From: JAMLJG01 sp035327585
GTDB lineage: Bacteria; Verrucomicrobiota; Kiritimatiellia; CAIVKH01
Reading direction: 5' to 3'
DNA: 64,000 nt
Assembly: GCA_035327585.1 (NCBI GenBank)
Contig: DAOLDD010000019.1
Location: 1 to 64,000 of the forward strand
Position 1 is the stretch's first letter. Every line of letters starts with the position of its first letter. Below, piece by piece: positions 33,083-42,194 of the stretch. The notes beneath the pieces were generated by a model. The model had not been told where the DNA came from. It made no database searches and worked only from the letters and a program-made list of their open reading frames with translations. A program made the translations under genes and the position numbers.

Positions 33083-35257
33083 TCAGACTGTCAGTTCCCG
33101 GAAATAAACCGGATCACCGGACAACGCGGAGGGAACGGCGGGGAGCGGCGCGCCTTCGAGGTCCTCCGCACGCACGCAGGTGAACGGCAGCACGGCGGCG
33201 CCCCGAGCGTTCCACGCGTAGCCGACGGCGAGTTGCTCGCCATCGGGACGGCGGAACAGGTGCAGATATGCCCCCTCCCCCACGGATAGATTGCGGTCGA
33301 ACGTCGCGTTCCCCAACACATCCAGCAACCTCAGCCAGGCGCGGTAGGCGGGACGCGGGCGCCAGGGTTCGGCGCGATCGTCGACGAGGCCAAATCCATG
33401 CGCGGCGAGGCGCCACCAGTACACGCGTTCCACCAGCCCGCTGCACGCGGCTTGCAACAGATACCGCACCATGAAACGCGCGTAGTCCTGCTCGTCCACG
33501 TTCGGCGCGCCGACGATCTGGCCCGGATACATGTAAGGCGAACAGACGGGCGAATAGATGCCGGTATTCGCGAGCGGCCAGTTGACTTCCGATACGATCA
33601 GACGGTCCTCGCAATGGCGGCTGGCCCGCGCGATGGCCCGTGCGAGTGCGAATTTCTCAAGTGTCGAGAAACGGCCCTGCCGGTTCTCCGGCGCGCCGCG
33701 TCGATCTACATAGAGATGATGCGAGAGTGCGTCGAAATGGAAGCCACCCGGCAGGCGGCCCAGTGCGCCGAGAATCTGCGGGTATTCAAAATCAATGCAG
33801 GCCGGCCCCATGATCCGCAGCGACGGATGCGCCGCCTTCAATGCAGCGACTGGCTCGACCAGATGCCGGTAGTCGCGCAGGGACCACAACCCCCACTTGA
33901 CGCGATTGACCGCATGGCCCACCTCCACCCACTCCGCGAAGGCGGCGACGTGCGGCAGCACGCGGGTGCAGAATGCCCGCCACGCCGCGGGGTCGATCAC
34001 CGCGCGTCGGTCCTGGCACAGTGCAAAGCTGACGGGGAAGCCCGCGGTGGCCAGTTCGCGGCCCGCCGCGATCGCGAAGTCCCATTGCGCGCCGCCCTTG
34101 TGGTGGTAGAGCCGGATCAAAAGCGGCAGGCCGGGATGCGCGGGAAGCAGCGCGCGCTCCCGTGCCCACGCGTCCGGGCGCGGCTCGACGCTCATCCCCC
34201 AGCAGCCGGCGAGCGCACGCGGCGCGCCGAACGCACCCGCGCGCAATTCACGGTAGGGCCCGGGCACCCGCGCCGCCGAGCGAAGCACCGCGCCGATGAT
34301 TTCAAAATGGTTGTGGGCCGGCATCAGCCAGTTGCGTTCCCGGCTCGCCCAAGCGTTGATCGGTTGCGCGGATTTTTCATCCCACAGCCAGATTTCGCGC
34401 GGCGCGGGATACACAGGCGCATACGCGGGGTCGCGGCGCAGGCGCGCCTGGCGGATCGGGTGCCGGATGCGGCGGCTCCAGGCGTGGAGATTGTAGCGAA
34501 AGCGCGCTGCACGAAGCGCCCGCTTGAAATCGCCGGGTGCCGGACCACCAAAGTACATCTCACAGAATACGCGCAGCAAATCCGTCGGCAGATATAGACG
34601 GGCCAGGTCGCGCGCCCGCTGGCTTTCGTCCGGCGCCGCCGGCAGGATACGCGCGCGATTGAGATCGATGAAATGCACGCCCACCCACGCGCCGCCGGCG
34701 TCCCGCGTGAGCAGGATATTCTGGTTACCGAGGTCGCGGTGGAGAACGCCGGCGTCGTGCATCGCGCGGATCGCGGGCGCGATGGCCTGCATGAGGTCCA
34801 TGACGAGTCCGGCGTCCTGTTCTTCGCGAAGCAGGTGGCGCAGTGCGTCGCGCATGTTGGTGACGGGGTCCAGCAGGCGAGTCACGAAATAGCTTTCACA
34901 GCAGCGGCTTCCCGACCAGCGCTCCAGCCAGGCGAGTGGTTCCGGCGTGCCAACGGCTTGCGCCGCGAGATGCCGGGCGACCCGCCACGCGCGCTCCGCG
35001 GCGGTGCCGACCTGTCGAGCGGCGCAATTCCTGGGAAACGGCAGTGCGCCTTGCATTTTGACCAACGCCGGTACGCGGCCACCCCGCACGGGAATTTCCA
35101 CGCGGTGCAGGCGGGTGCCGCCCTGGCCTGTCGCCATGACCCCGGCGGCTTGGAGATGCCGGTCCAGTTCCGCAAACCACGCGCAGGCTTCCGATCCGAG
35201 CATCACGTCCGCCAGTTCGCCGGCATACGGGCCGCAGGTATGGGTGTGCGGTCTCAT
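33083..35257 (-). CDS. LPS-kinase-like domain fused to a glycosidase-like TIM barrel
   Basis: This 724-aa protein combines two enzymes. Residues 1-210 are an InaA/WaaP-type lipopolysaccharide kinase, with a probable ATP lysine in VKMQG (K67), HRD at 173-175 in LHRDLGNQNILL, and the metal-binding FIDLN (D198). Residues about 305-724 look like a clan-A glycoside hydrolase. A nucleophile-like Glu is in IVSEVNWPL (E557). The usual acid/base NE motif is replaced by EVGHAVNRVKWG, so catalysis is doubtful. The ATG shares its A with the stop of the upstream GT4 gene (TGATG). It is the last gene of the LPS-core operon. It probably phosphorylates a core sugar or Kdo; the second domain may bind the glycan. 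Confidence 0.82.
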   Translation of the reverse strand: MRPHTHTCGPYAGELADVMLGSEACAWFAELDRHLQAAGVMATGQGGTRLHRVEIPVRGGRVPALVKMQGALPFPRNCAARQVGTAAERAWRVARHLAAQAVGTPEPLAWLERWSGSRCCESYFVTRLLDPVTNMRDALRHLLREEQDAGLVMDLMQAIAPAIRAMHDAGVLHRDLGNQNILLTRDAGGAWVGVHFIDLNRARILPAAPDESQRARDLARLYLPTDLLRVFCEMYFGGPAPGDFKRALRAARFRYNLHAWSRRIRHPIRQARLRRDPAYAPVYPAPREIWLWDEKSAQPINAWASRERNWLMPAHNHFEIIGAVLRSAARVPGPYRELRAGAFGAPRALAGCWGMSVEPRPDAWARERALLPAHPGLPLLIRLYHHKGGAQWDFAIAAGRELATAGFPVSFALCQDRRAVIDPAAWRAFCTRVLPHVAAFAEWVEVGHAVNRVKWGLWSLRDYRHLVEPVAALKAAHPSLRIMGPACIDFEYPQILGALGRLPGGFHFDALSHHLYVDRRGAPENRQGRFSTLEKFALARAIARASRHCEDRLIVSEVNWPLANTGIYSPVCSPYMYPGQIVGAPNVDEQDYARFMVRYLLQAACSGLVERVYWWRLAAHGFGLVDDRAEPWRPRPAYRAWLRLLDVLGNATFDRNLSVGEGAYLHLFRRPDGEQLAVGYAWNARGAAVLPFTCVRAEDLEGAPLPAVPSALSGDPVYFRELTV

Positions 35258-36324
35258 CACGTCGGATTCGGTTCGATGTAGCGCGCGGCGAATCGGGCCG
35301 TGTCCCACACGTAGCGGTCCAGCGCGGTCGCCCGGCCCTGCGCACCAAGCTCGGGCCAAAGCGCGGGATTTTCCGCAAGTGCGGCCATGCGGCGCGACAA
35401 TTCGCCGACGGATTGAAAAAGATGACCGCCGCCGCGGTCCAGTTTTCCGCGAAAGATCGGGAGGTCCGACGCGATGACCGGAAGCCCGGTCAACATGCCC
35501 TGCACGATGACCTGCGAAAAGGTCTCGCGCATTACCCGTTCATCGCGGGACGGACAGAGCATAATGTCCATGGCACGCAGGAATGCGGGAATCGCGGCCG
35601 CCGGCATCCACGGATGCGCGACGACACCGGGCTCAACGTCGCGCGGCGGCGTGGCGTAAGACGCGAGATGCAATTCACAACGCGCGCGCACGGCGCCGGG
35701 CAGTTGCGCGAAGGCGGCCCGCGCGGTATCCGCGCCCTTCCACGCGTTGTCCAGCGCGCCGAGCACGACGAACCGCACCGGCTCCCTGGCCGCGCGAGGT
35801 TCCGGAAAAAATCGGTCCGCGTCGAAAATTCCGTAATCGACGCTCACCCGTTTGAAGCCGGAGGTACGGAAGGGGCCGGCGATTTTTTCGTTCACGGCCA
35901 CCACGCATGCCGGCCACAAGCGAAGCGCCGCTACGAACCGCGAAGTGGCCTCACGATGTGCAATCAGGACCAGCCGAACCTGGCCCCCTCGACGCGGCAG
36001 CGCCAACAGCAACGGAATCAGCCCATTGCCGACATTCGCCACCAGAACCACGTCGAATGACGTTTTGCGCAACGCACCCCAGGTTGCGATCAGGCCTTTC
36101 AACCCCCGGGGGCTCAGCCATATGCACGTCGCCCGCCCGAGGATGCCACGGGATTCAAATACGCTTTTCCATCCGGTGTGGACGGGAATCAACAGGCGGT
36201 ATCCCAAATGCAACAGATCGTCCAGCAGGTGCAGGTTGAACAGTTCCACGCCCCGCAGCGGATCCGGTGGCGGGCGGAGCAGCACCTTCTCCAGGAAAAG
36301 AACGGTGGAGGAGGAGATCGCCAT
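35257..36324 (-). CDS. GT4 glycosyltransferase of LPS core operon
   Basis: This 355-aa GT-B protein has a donor-side sequence VLGALDNAWKGADTA and the C-terminal DERVMRETFSQVIVQGMLTG (E-x7-E-like). The N-terminal half has the PLRGVELFN loop. It likely adds a sugar to the LPS core. Tightly packed: 4 bp from the upstream GT2 gene and overlapping the downstream kinase fusion by 1 bp. Confidence 0.88.
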   Translation of the reverse strand: MAISSSTVLFLEKVLLRPPPDPLRGVELFNLHLLDDLLHLGYRLLIPVHTGWKSVFESRGILGRATCIWLSPRGLKGLIATWGALRKTSFDVVLVANVGNGLIPLLLALPRRGGQVRLVLIAHREATSRFVAALRLWPACVVAVNEKIAGPFRTSGFKRVSVDYGIFDADRFFPEPRAAREPVRFVVLGALDNAWKGADTARAAFAQLPGAVRARCELHLASYATPPRDVEPGVVAHPWMPAAAIPAFLRAMDIMLCPSRDERVMRETFSQVIVQGMLTGLPVIASDLPIFRGKLDRGGGHLFQSVGELSRRMAALAENPALWPELGAQGRATALDRYVWDTARFAARYIEPNPT

Positions 36325-36328
36325 ATGT

Positions 36329-37114
36329 TCAGGTCCCGGCGGTTTTCCCCTGCCGGTCGCGGTATTCCAGTTCCCATAACTTGGCGTACTTCATGCACAC
36401 TCCGAAGGCGCTGACCAAAGCGATCATGAAGCCGCGGCGACCGTCCAAAAAGCCGCCGCGCAGCACATAAGCCTTGAAGAAGCGGAAGGGGGGCCGGACG
36501 AGAAAATCGCCCCAGGAAAACCTCGAACGCAAACGGAACTTTTCCTGCGCCGTGATGCTGGAGAACCGGTTCATGGTCTCCAGGTGGTCGTGAATGTCGT
36601 CGTAGGTATAGTGATATAATTTCCCGCGCAGCGTCTTGACCTCGCCGTTCACGAAGACCTGGTCGTGCGGCTCGGTGCCGCCGCTGCGACCGCGATCCTT
36701 GAGGAACAGACGAAGTTTGATGTCGGGATACCACTCGCCGTGCCGGATCCAGCGGCCGATGTAGTTCACCATGCGCGGGAACTGGTAGCCCGCCACGGAA
36801 CCGTCGTTCTTGGCGAGTTCGCGCTGAATCTCCTCGCGCAACTCCGGCGACACCTCCTCGTCGGCGTCGATGAAAAGGATCCATTCGTGGCTCGCCATTT
36901 TGCGACTCAGGTTCTTCTGCCCGATATAACCGAGCCATTCGTGCTGATAGACGCGCTCCGTGTAGGCGCGACACAGTTCGACCGTTCGATCGGTGCTGAA
37001 GCTGTCCACCACGACAACTTCGTCGCACCAGCGGACGCTTTCGAGGCAACGGCGAATGTTCGCCTCCTCGTTAAAGGTGGTGACGCAGGCGGAAATTTTG
37101 GGGCGTTCAGGCAT
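36329..37114 (-). CDS. GT2 glycosyltransferase, WaaE/LgtF-like
   Basis: This 261-aa GT-A enzyme has ISACVTTFNEEANI, the metal-binding FIDADEEVS, and the family-typical TEPHDQVFVNG and YHYTYDDIHDHL segments of WaaE/KdtX core transferases that add glucose to heptose. The start ATG 37114 lies 8 bp inside the end of waaF, so it is coupled. It supports an inner-core LPS assembly role. Confidence 0.9.
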   Translation of the reverse strand: MPERPKISACVTTFNEEANIRRCLESVRWCDEVVVVDSFSTDRTVELCRAYTERVYQHEWLGYIGQKNLSRKMASHEWILFIDADEEVSPELREEIQRELAKNDGSVAGYQFPRMVNYIGRWIRHGEWYPDIKLRLFLKDRGRSGGTEPHDQVFVNGEVKTLRGKLYHYTYDDIHDHLETMNRFSSITAQEKFRLRSRFSWGDFLVRPPFRFFKAYVLRGGFLDGRRGFMIALVSAFGVCMKYAKLWELEYRDRQGKTAGT

Positions 37115-38093
37115 GGTCCAGCACGGCGGAAAGCGCATCATATACCTGTCCGGGCAAAATTGCGGCGAGCCTTTTCTCCGCATCCGCATCCGTGCGCGAA
37201 ATGGCGCGCGATCGCGGGCCGTCCGCCTGCACCACCCGTGCGCGGGGGCCGAGCGGGCCGGTGATGCGCGGGTCCGTCGCGCCAAAGACAGCGACGACAG
37301 GCTGGCCCAGGGCCGCCGCAAGGTGCATGCCGCCGCTGTCGTTGCAGACGACGGCGTCGCAGGCGGCGAGCAGCGCGGCCCATTCGATGAGTGTGGTCTG
37401 ACCGGCGCGGTTGAATCCACGCCCCGCGGCGCGCACCACCTCGTCGCCCAGGCCCGCGTCCGACTTCGCGCCCATCGCGATCACGCTCCCGCCACGCTCG
37501 GCACTCCAGCGTTTCGCCACCTCCCCGAAGTGCTGGACGGGCCACTGCTTGGCTGGACCGCGCGCCGCGCCGGGCATGACGGCGAGCACGGGGCGCGGGA
37601 GCTCGCGCAGCAATGCCGCGGCTTGCTGCCTGGCCGATTCGGGTATCGCGAGCAACGGCTGTTCCGGACCGGCGGCGGGTACGGGCAGCCCGAGCAGTTC
37701 GTAGTATTCCAGCGCCTGATGACGCCCCGCGGCATCCACGTCCGGCAACACGTGCGTCAGCAACGCGCGACGCCAGTGGCCCCGCCGGCCCACACGCTCC
37801 GGGATTCGCGCGAGAAAAGGGATCACCGCGGAGCGAAAGGAATTCGGGAATACCGTCGCGCGGGAAACACCGGTTCCGCGCAGCGCGCGCGCGACGGTCC
37901 GCATGGCCGGCAGGGGTTCCTCGTAGATCAGGACCGATGTCGGCGCGGCGTGCATCGACCACAGGCCGGCCAGACCGGGCCGCGTGAGCAAGGTCATCGG
38001 CGCGCCGGGATGTGCGCGGCGCCACGCCTGGAGCGCGGACATGCTCATGATGGCATCGCCGATCCAGTTGACGCCGACCACGAGGTGGGACAC
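37107..38093 (-). CDS. waaF: ADP-heptose:LPS heptosyltransferase II
   Basis: WaaF adds the second heptose to the LPS inner core. The 328-aa GT9 protein starts VSHLVVGVNWIGDAIMS, matching the WaaF start (NWIGD). It contains MPGAARGPAKQWP and CNDSGGMHLAAALG, the donor-binding motifs. The start is GTG 38093, one nucleotide after the lpxK stop. ADP-heptose should come from hldD and rfaE2 at 56514-58620. Confidence 0.92.
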   Translation of the reverse strand: MSHLVVGVNWIGDAIMSMSALQAWRRAHPGAPMTLLTRPGLAGLWSMHAAPTSVLIYEEPLPAMRTVARALRGTGVSRATVFPNSFRSAVIPFLARIPERVGRRGHWRRALLTHVLPDVDAAGRHQALEYYELLGLPVPAAGPEQPLLAIPESARQQAAALLRELPRPVLAVMPGAARGPAKQWPVQHFGEVAKRWSAERGGSVIAMGAKSDAGLGDEVVRAAGRGFNRAGQTTLIEWAALLAACDAVVCNDSGGMHLAAALGQPVVAVFGATDPRITGPLGPRARVVQADGPRSRAISRTDADAEKRLAAILPGQVYDALSAVLDHA

Positions 38094-38094
38094 G

Positions 38095-39261
38095 CTACTT
38101 GAAACAGATTCGGTTGATCCAGGCACGGAACTCCTCGGCTCCCGAAAGCATTTCGATTTCGACGCGCAGGAAATACAGGGGCAGGTCACGCCGCTCCAGC
38201 ATGGGGAAGCGCACGGCGTCTTTTTCCGTCGTCACCACGATTTTCGCGCCTTTCGACAGTCCGCGATTGATGACGTCAATGATCTCCTGCTGCGCATACC
38301 GGTGATGGTCCGCGTACCGCTTGTGGTACATCACCTTCGCGCCCAGGCGGACCAGTTCATCCTCGAAGCCTTTCGGCGACGCGATGCCGGAAATCGCGGC
38401 CACGGGCAGGCCCTTGAGATAATCAAGCGGCGCCTTCTCCTTCGTGTAGAGGTCCTGCAGATATTTCGGCGAGTGGCGGCATTCGGAGATCTCCGCGTGC
38501 GGGTTGTATTGGCGGAGCACCTGCTTGAGTTCGGGCGCGCCGTCACCGTTCGACTTCGTGATGAAGATGAAACCCGCACGTTTGAGATTGCGGATCGGCT
38601 CGCGGAGGATGCCGCGCGGCAAGAGGCGGCGGTTCCCGAACGGATTCGTACGATCGACCAGCACGATGTCGAGGCGGTGTTTCAGGTGCAGGTATTGGAA
38701 GCCGTCGTCCAGGACGAGCGTGTCGCAGCCGAGTTTCTTGATGGCGTATTGGCCGGCTTTCACGCGGTTCGCGTCCACGATGACCGCGACATCGGGCAGG
38801 TTCTGCGCAAGCATAAAGGGTTCGTCGCCGGACAACGCCGAATCCAGCAACAGATGTTTGCCGTCGGAGACGACGCGGGGCGGCGTTTCCTGCACATTAA
38901 AGGTGAGTCGATTCCATAGGCGGCGGAGAAAGGGGTCCTCCTCCTTCCGGTAGCCGCGGCTGAGGATGGCCACTTTACGCCCGCTCTGCTGCAAGGTGCG
39001 CGCAAAGACCTCCACGATGGGGGTTTTGCCGGTGCCGCCGACGGTCAGGTTTCCGATGCTGATCACCTGGCAGCCGAGCGCGTGCGGGCGAAACAGCCCC
39101 ACGCGGTAGAGCCAGAGACGGAATTGCACAACGCAACGGAACAGCCAGGACACCGCGCGAAAAAATCCGCGCAGCAGAGCCGCCCACACGCCTTGGCGGC
39201 GGTCCTCAATTACGCCGAGGACAAACGCCTCGGAACGCTCCAAAAAATTGCGTAGTGACAT
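38095..39261 (-). CDS. lpxK: Tetraacyldisaccharide 4'-kinase
   Basis: LpxK phosphorylates the lipid A disaccharide at the 4' position at the inner membrane. The 388-aa protein has a membrane anchor (about 27-55), the P-loop ISIGNLTVGGTGKTP (68-81), and the LDDGFQYLHL motif. It is the first gene of the minus-strand LPS operon and lies just left of the assembly gap, divergent from the SPFH operon. Start ATG 39261. Confidence 0.95.
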   Translation of the reverse strand: MSLRNFLERSEAFVLGVIEDRRQGVWAALLRGFFRAVSWLFRCVVQFRLWLYRVGLFRPHALGCQVISIGNLTVGGTGKTPIVEVFARTLQQSGRKVAILSRGYRKEEDPFLRRLWNRLTFNVQETPPRVVSDGKHLLLDSALSGDEPFMLAQNLPDVAVIVDANRVKAGQYAIKKLGCDTLVLDDGFQYLHLKHRLDIVLVDRTNPFGNRRLLPRGILREPIRNLKRAGFIFITKSNGDGAPELKQVLRQYNPHAEISECRHSPKYLQDLYTKEKAPLDYLKGLPVAAISGIASPKGFEDELVRLGAKVMYHKRYADHHRYAQQEIIDVINRGLSKGAKIVVTTEKDAVRFPMLERRDLPLYFLRVEIEMLSGAEEFRAWINRICFK

Positions 39262-39338
39262 GGTTGGGTCAAACGTACCCGCCCCGGCACGTCGCCGGCC
39301 CCAACGGGAGTGGCGATGCTGCCATCCCTCACGGCTGC

Positions 39339-39438
39339 NNNNNNNNNNNNNNNNNNNNNNNNNNNNNNNNNNNNNNNNNNNNNNNNNNNNNNNNNNNNNN
39401 NNNNNNNNNNNNNNNNNNNNNNNNNNNNNNNNNNNNNN
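39339..39438. other. Assembly gap (100 N)
   Basis: Exactly 100 Ns join two contigs, so the real distance is unknown. To the left, GGGAG (39304-39308) precedes ATG 39316 with good spacing. That ATG would begin a protein MLPSLTA, cut by the gap, and may be the real start of the ABC permease. Whether an ATPase gene is missing here cannot be known. Confidence 0.99.
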
Positions 39439-40344
39439 CGCCAGCCGATCGTGCTCTTGCTGACCAGCGCGGCCCTCGCATTCACCGCATTGATGCCGGT
39501 GCTGTTCACACACACGCTGGGCGACGGCGACCGGCTGGTGCGCGACAGCGCGCTGGCGCTGCACTTCGTTCTGGGCCTGCTGCTGGGGGTCCTCATGGCC
39601 TGCACAGCGCTTCGCGCCGAACTGCGCAGCGGCACCGCCGCGGCCGTCCTGAGCAAGCCCGTCCACCGCCCCCTCTTCTTCCTCGGGAAATTCGCGGGGC
39701 TCGCCATCGTCATCGCGGCGTTCTCCCTGCTGATGACCGGGGCAAACCTGCTGGCGACGCGCACCGCCCACACGGCCTTCCAGTACGACCTCTGGGGCTC
39801 GGGCCCATTGCTGGCCGCGCTGGTCGCGGCTCTGGCGCTGGGCGGCCTCCAAAATTACGTATTCCGACGCCCCTTCGCGTCGCGCGCGTTCGGCGCCCTG
39901 CTCGTGCTCGTTCCGGTGGCGGTCGTTATTTCCGGCTTCCAGCCGGCGGACGCCACTCCCGCCCCGTGGGGCGCCGCGTTGCCGCTCGCGATCCTGCCCG
40001 CCGGCGCACTGCTCACGCTCGGCATCCTGCTGCTGACCGGGCTGGCCCTTGCACTGGCGACGCGGCTGGACGTGGTGCCCGCGCTCGTGCTGACCAGCGT
40101 CGTCTTCCTGCTCGGTCTCATGGCCGATTACCTGCTGGGCCGCCCCGCCGCGCACAGTACGCTGTTCGCCTTCCTCGACGGACTGACGCCGAATTTCCAG
40201 CACTTCTGGGCCGCGGACGCGCTGGCGGGCGACGGCATCCCCTGGAGCTACGTGGGCCGCGTCGCCGCCTACACCGCCTTCTACTTGGCGGGCATCCTCG
40301 CCGCCGGTATATTCGCGTTTCGCCGCATGGAACTTCGTGGATGA
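39439..40344 (+). CDS. ABC-2 type transporter permease, 5' end in gap
   Basis: About 301 residues of a membrane protein with at least six helices. It carries the NosY-like cytoplasmic motif ELRSGTAAAVLSKPVHRP followed by FFLGKFAGLA, typical of ABC-2 permeases. The N-terminus is lost in the gap; ATG 39316 left of the gap is a plausible start if the gap is short. Its ATP-binding partner is not visible. It overlaps the next gene by 4 bp, so it belongs to the SPFH operon. Confidence 0.82.
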   Translation, partial: RQPIVLLLTSAALAFTALMPVLFTHTLGDGDRLVRDSALALHFVLGLLLGVLMACTALRAELRSGTAAAVLSKPVHRPLFFLGKFAGLAIVIAAFSLLMTGANLLATRTAHTAFQYDLWGSGPLLAALVAALALGGLQNYVFRRPFASRAFGALLVLVPVAVVISGFQPADATPAPWGAALPLAILPAGALLTLGILLLTGLALALATRLDVVPALVLTSVVFLLGLMADYLLGRPAAHSTLFAFLDGLTPNFQHFWAADALAGDGIPWSYVGRVAAYTAFYLAGILAAGIFAFRRMELRG

Positions 40345-42194
40345 ACAAGTCGCTCGAAAAAACACTCGTCGCCGCCGGGCTGCTCGCCGCGATTTTCGCC
40401 GGCGTCAACGCGCTGCTCGCGGATCGCACGCATCTGCTCCACCTCGACGCGCTCGCGCCGTTCGCCGCCTGGTCCGCCGTACTCGCCGCGATCGCCGCCA
40501 CGCACGCGCGGCTCGCTCGCCGCGCTCGTGAGGAGAAACAAGACCAGGCGCGCGCCACCGATTCCTCCGCGACGGGCGCGCTATTCTCCGCCGGCGACAC
40601 GCAACCCTTCTCCGCGGCGCGCACACTCGAACAATTGGAGCGCTTCGTGCTCCCGGCCCTCTCCCTCCTGCTCGCCGCCGGGCTCGGCGCGTGGGCCTGG
40701 CGTCTGCTCACCGCCGACTTCTCGCTCGCGCCCGCGCCGCAAAACCCCCTCCCCGCCGCTGCATTCCTGCTGGGCGAGGCCTTCGCGCTCTTCCTGTTCA
40801 GCCGCTACCTCATTGGCCTCGCGCGTTCCGCAGGCGCTTCCGTCGCCCGCGCGCCCGGCATCGCGCTCGGTCTCTTCACGCTGGCCGCCGGAGTCGGCGC
40901 CATCGCCGCCATCGCCGCGCATTTGGAGTGGACCGCGCTCGACCTTTGGCTTGCCCGCGCACTCGCCGCGATCATCGCGCTGCTTGCCGCGGAACAACTC
41001 TTTCTCTTCCTCGTCTCCCTCTACGTCTCGCACCGCCGCCGCACCGCGCCAATTGAAAGCCGGATCGGCGCATGGCTCACCGACCCCGCCGCCTGGACAC
41101 GCGATCTAGCGGCCTCCCTCGACTATCAATTCGGCGTACAGGCCGGGCACGGCGCGATGATGCGTTTCCTGCGGCGCGCGCTGCTCCCGCTGCTCGCCGT
41201 CCAGGCCCTCCTGCTTTATGCACTCTCCTGCTTCGTCTTCATCGGCCCGGAAGAAGAGGGCATTCGCGAGCGCTGGGGCCGCCCGCTGGAGAACCGTTGG
41301 CACCTGGCGAGCGGGTTTCACCTCAAGGCGCCGTGGCCCTTCGAGACCGTGCAGCGCATGCCCGCGCGCCGGATTCTCCAGGTGCAGGCCGGTTTCGCCC
41401 CGCATGCGGATGAACAGCGGCCGGATATGGTGCTCTGGACCGTACCGCATTATCGCGAGGAGGATGTCTTCGTCACCGCCACGCGGGCCGCGTCGGGGGA
41501 CCCTGGCGACGCGGGCTCGGTGAGCCTCGTCTCCGTCAACATCCCGGTCGAGTACCGCATCACCAACCTGCTCGCGCACGCATATCGCCACAGCGAACCC
41601 GCCGCCCTGCTGCGCGATCTCGCCTACCGGGCGCTGACCCGCGCGCTCGCCCGGCGCGACCTGCTCGACTTGCTCGGTGCGGACCGTCTCGCGGTCAGCG
41701 ACGAGATTCGCGAGGAACTCCAGCGCGAGTCGGACGCGGTCGGGCTGGGCGTCGAAATCCTGTTCGTCGGCTTGCAGGGCATCCATCCGCCCGTCCTCGT
41801 GGCCGAGGCCTTCCAATCCGTCGTTGGCGCGCTCGAACAAAAGGAAGCCACGATTCTTGGCGCCCGCGCCTACGCGGCCTCGGTCGGACCCCGCACCGCC
41901 GCGGAAGCCGAACGCCGGCGGCTCGACGCCGAAGCCAACCGCGTCGCGCTGCGTGAACGGGCCGCGGCGGAGGCGGTCCTGTTTGATCGACTGCGCGGCG
42001 CGCAGGCGTCCGCGCCCGGCGTGCTGCGACAGGACCTGCACCTGACCGCGCTCGCGGAATCGCTCGCGGGCCGAAACTTCGCCATCCTCGCGCACCGCGG
42101 CGCGCGACGCGTGTTGTATTTCAACCTCGAAAAACCCGCCTTCCCGGAACTGTACGAACTGGCCCCGCTGTCGCCTGGAGATGTGCATCCATGA
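40341..42194 (+). CDS. SPFH/band-7 protein with seven N-terminal membrane helices (HflK-like)
   Basis: This 617-aa protein has about seven membrane helices (near 8-28, 38-56, 103-122, 138-158, 172-193, 205-228 and 280-300). A band-7/SPFH domain of HflK type follows (EEEGIRERWGRPLENRWHLA onward) with a coiled coil around 490-560. HflK normally has one helix and regulates FtsH; the long membrane region here is unusual. It is first of three SPFH genes, coupled by ATGA overlaps. No FtsH is nearby. Confidence 0.85.
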   Translation: MNKSLEKTLVAAGLLAAIFAGVNALLADRTHLLHLDALAPFAAWSAVLAAIAATHARLARRAREEKQDQARATDSSATGALFSAGDTQPFSAARTLEQLERFVLPALSLLLAAGLGAWAWRLLTADFSLAPAPQNPLPAAAFLLGEAFALFLFSRYLIGLARSAGASVARAPGIALGLFTLAAGVGAIAAIAAHLEWTALDLWLARALAAIIALLAAEQLFLFLVSLYVSHRRRTAPIESRIGAWLTDPAAWTRDLAASLDYQFGVQAGHGAMMRFLRRALLPLLAVQALLLYALSCFVFIGPEEEGIRERWGRPLENRWHLASGFHLKAPWPFETVQRMPARRILQVQAGFAPHADEQRPDMVLWTVPHYREEDVFVTATRAASGDPGDAGSVSLVSVNIPVEYRITNLLAHAYRHSEPAALLRDLAYRALTRALARRDLLDLLGADRLAVSDEIREELQRESDAVGLGVEILFVGLQGIHPPVLVAEAFQSVVGALEQKEATILGARAYAASVGPRTAAEAERRRLDAEANRVALRERAAAEAVLFDRLRGAQASAPGVLRQDLHLTALAESLAGRNFAILAHRGARRVLYFNLEKPAFPELYELAPLSPGDVHP

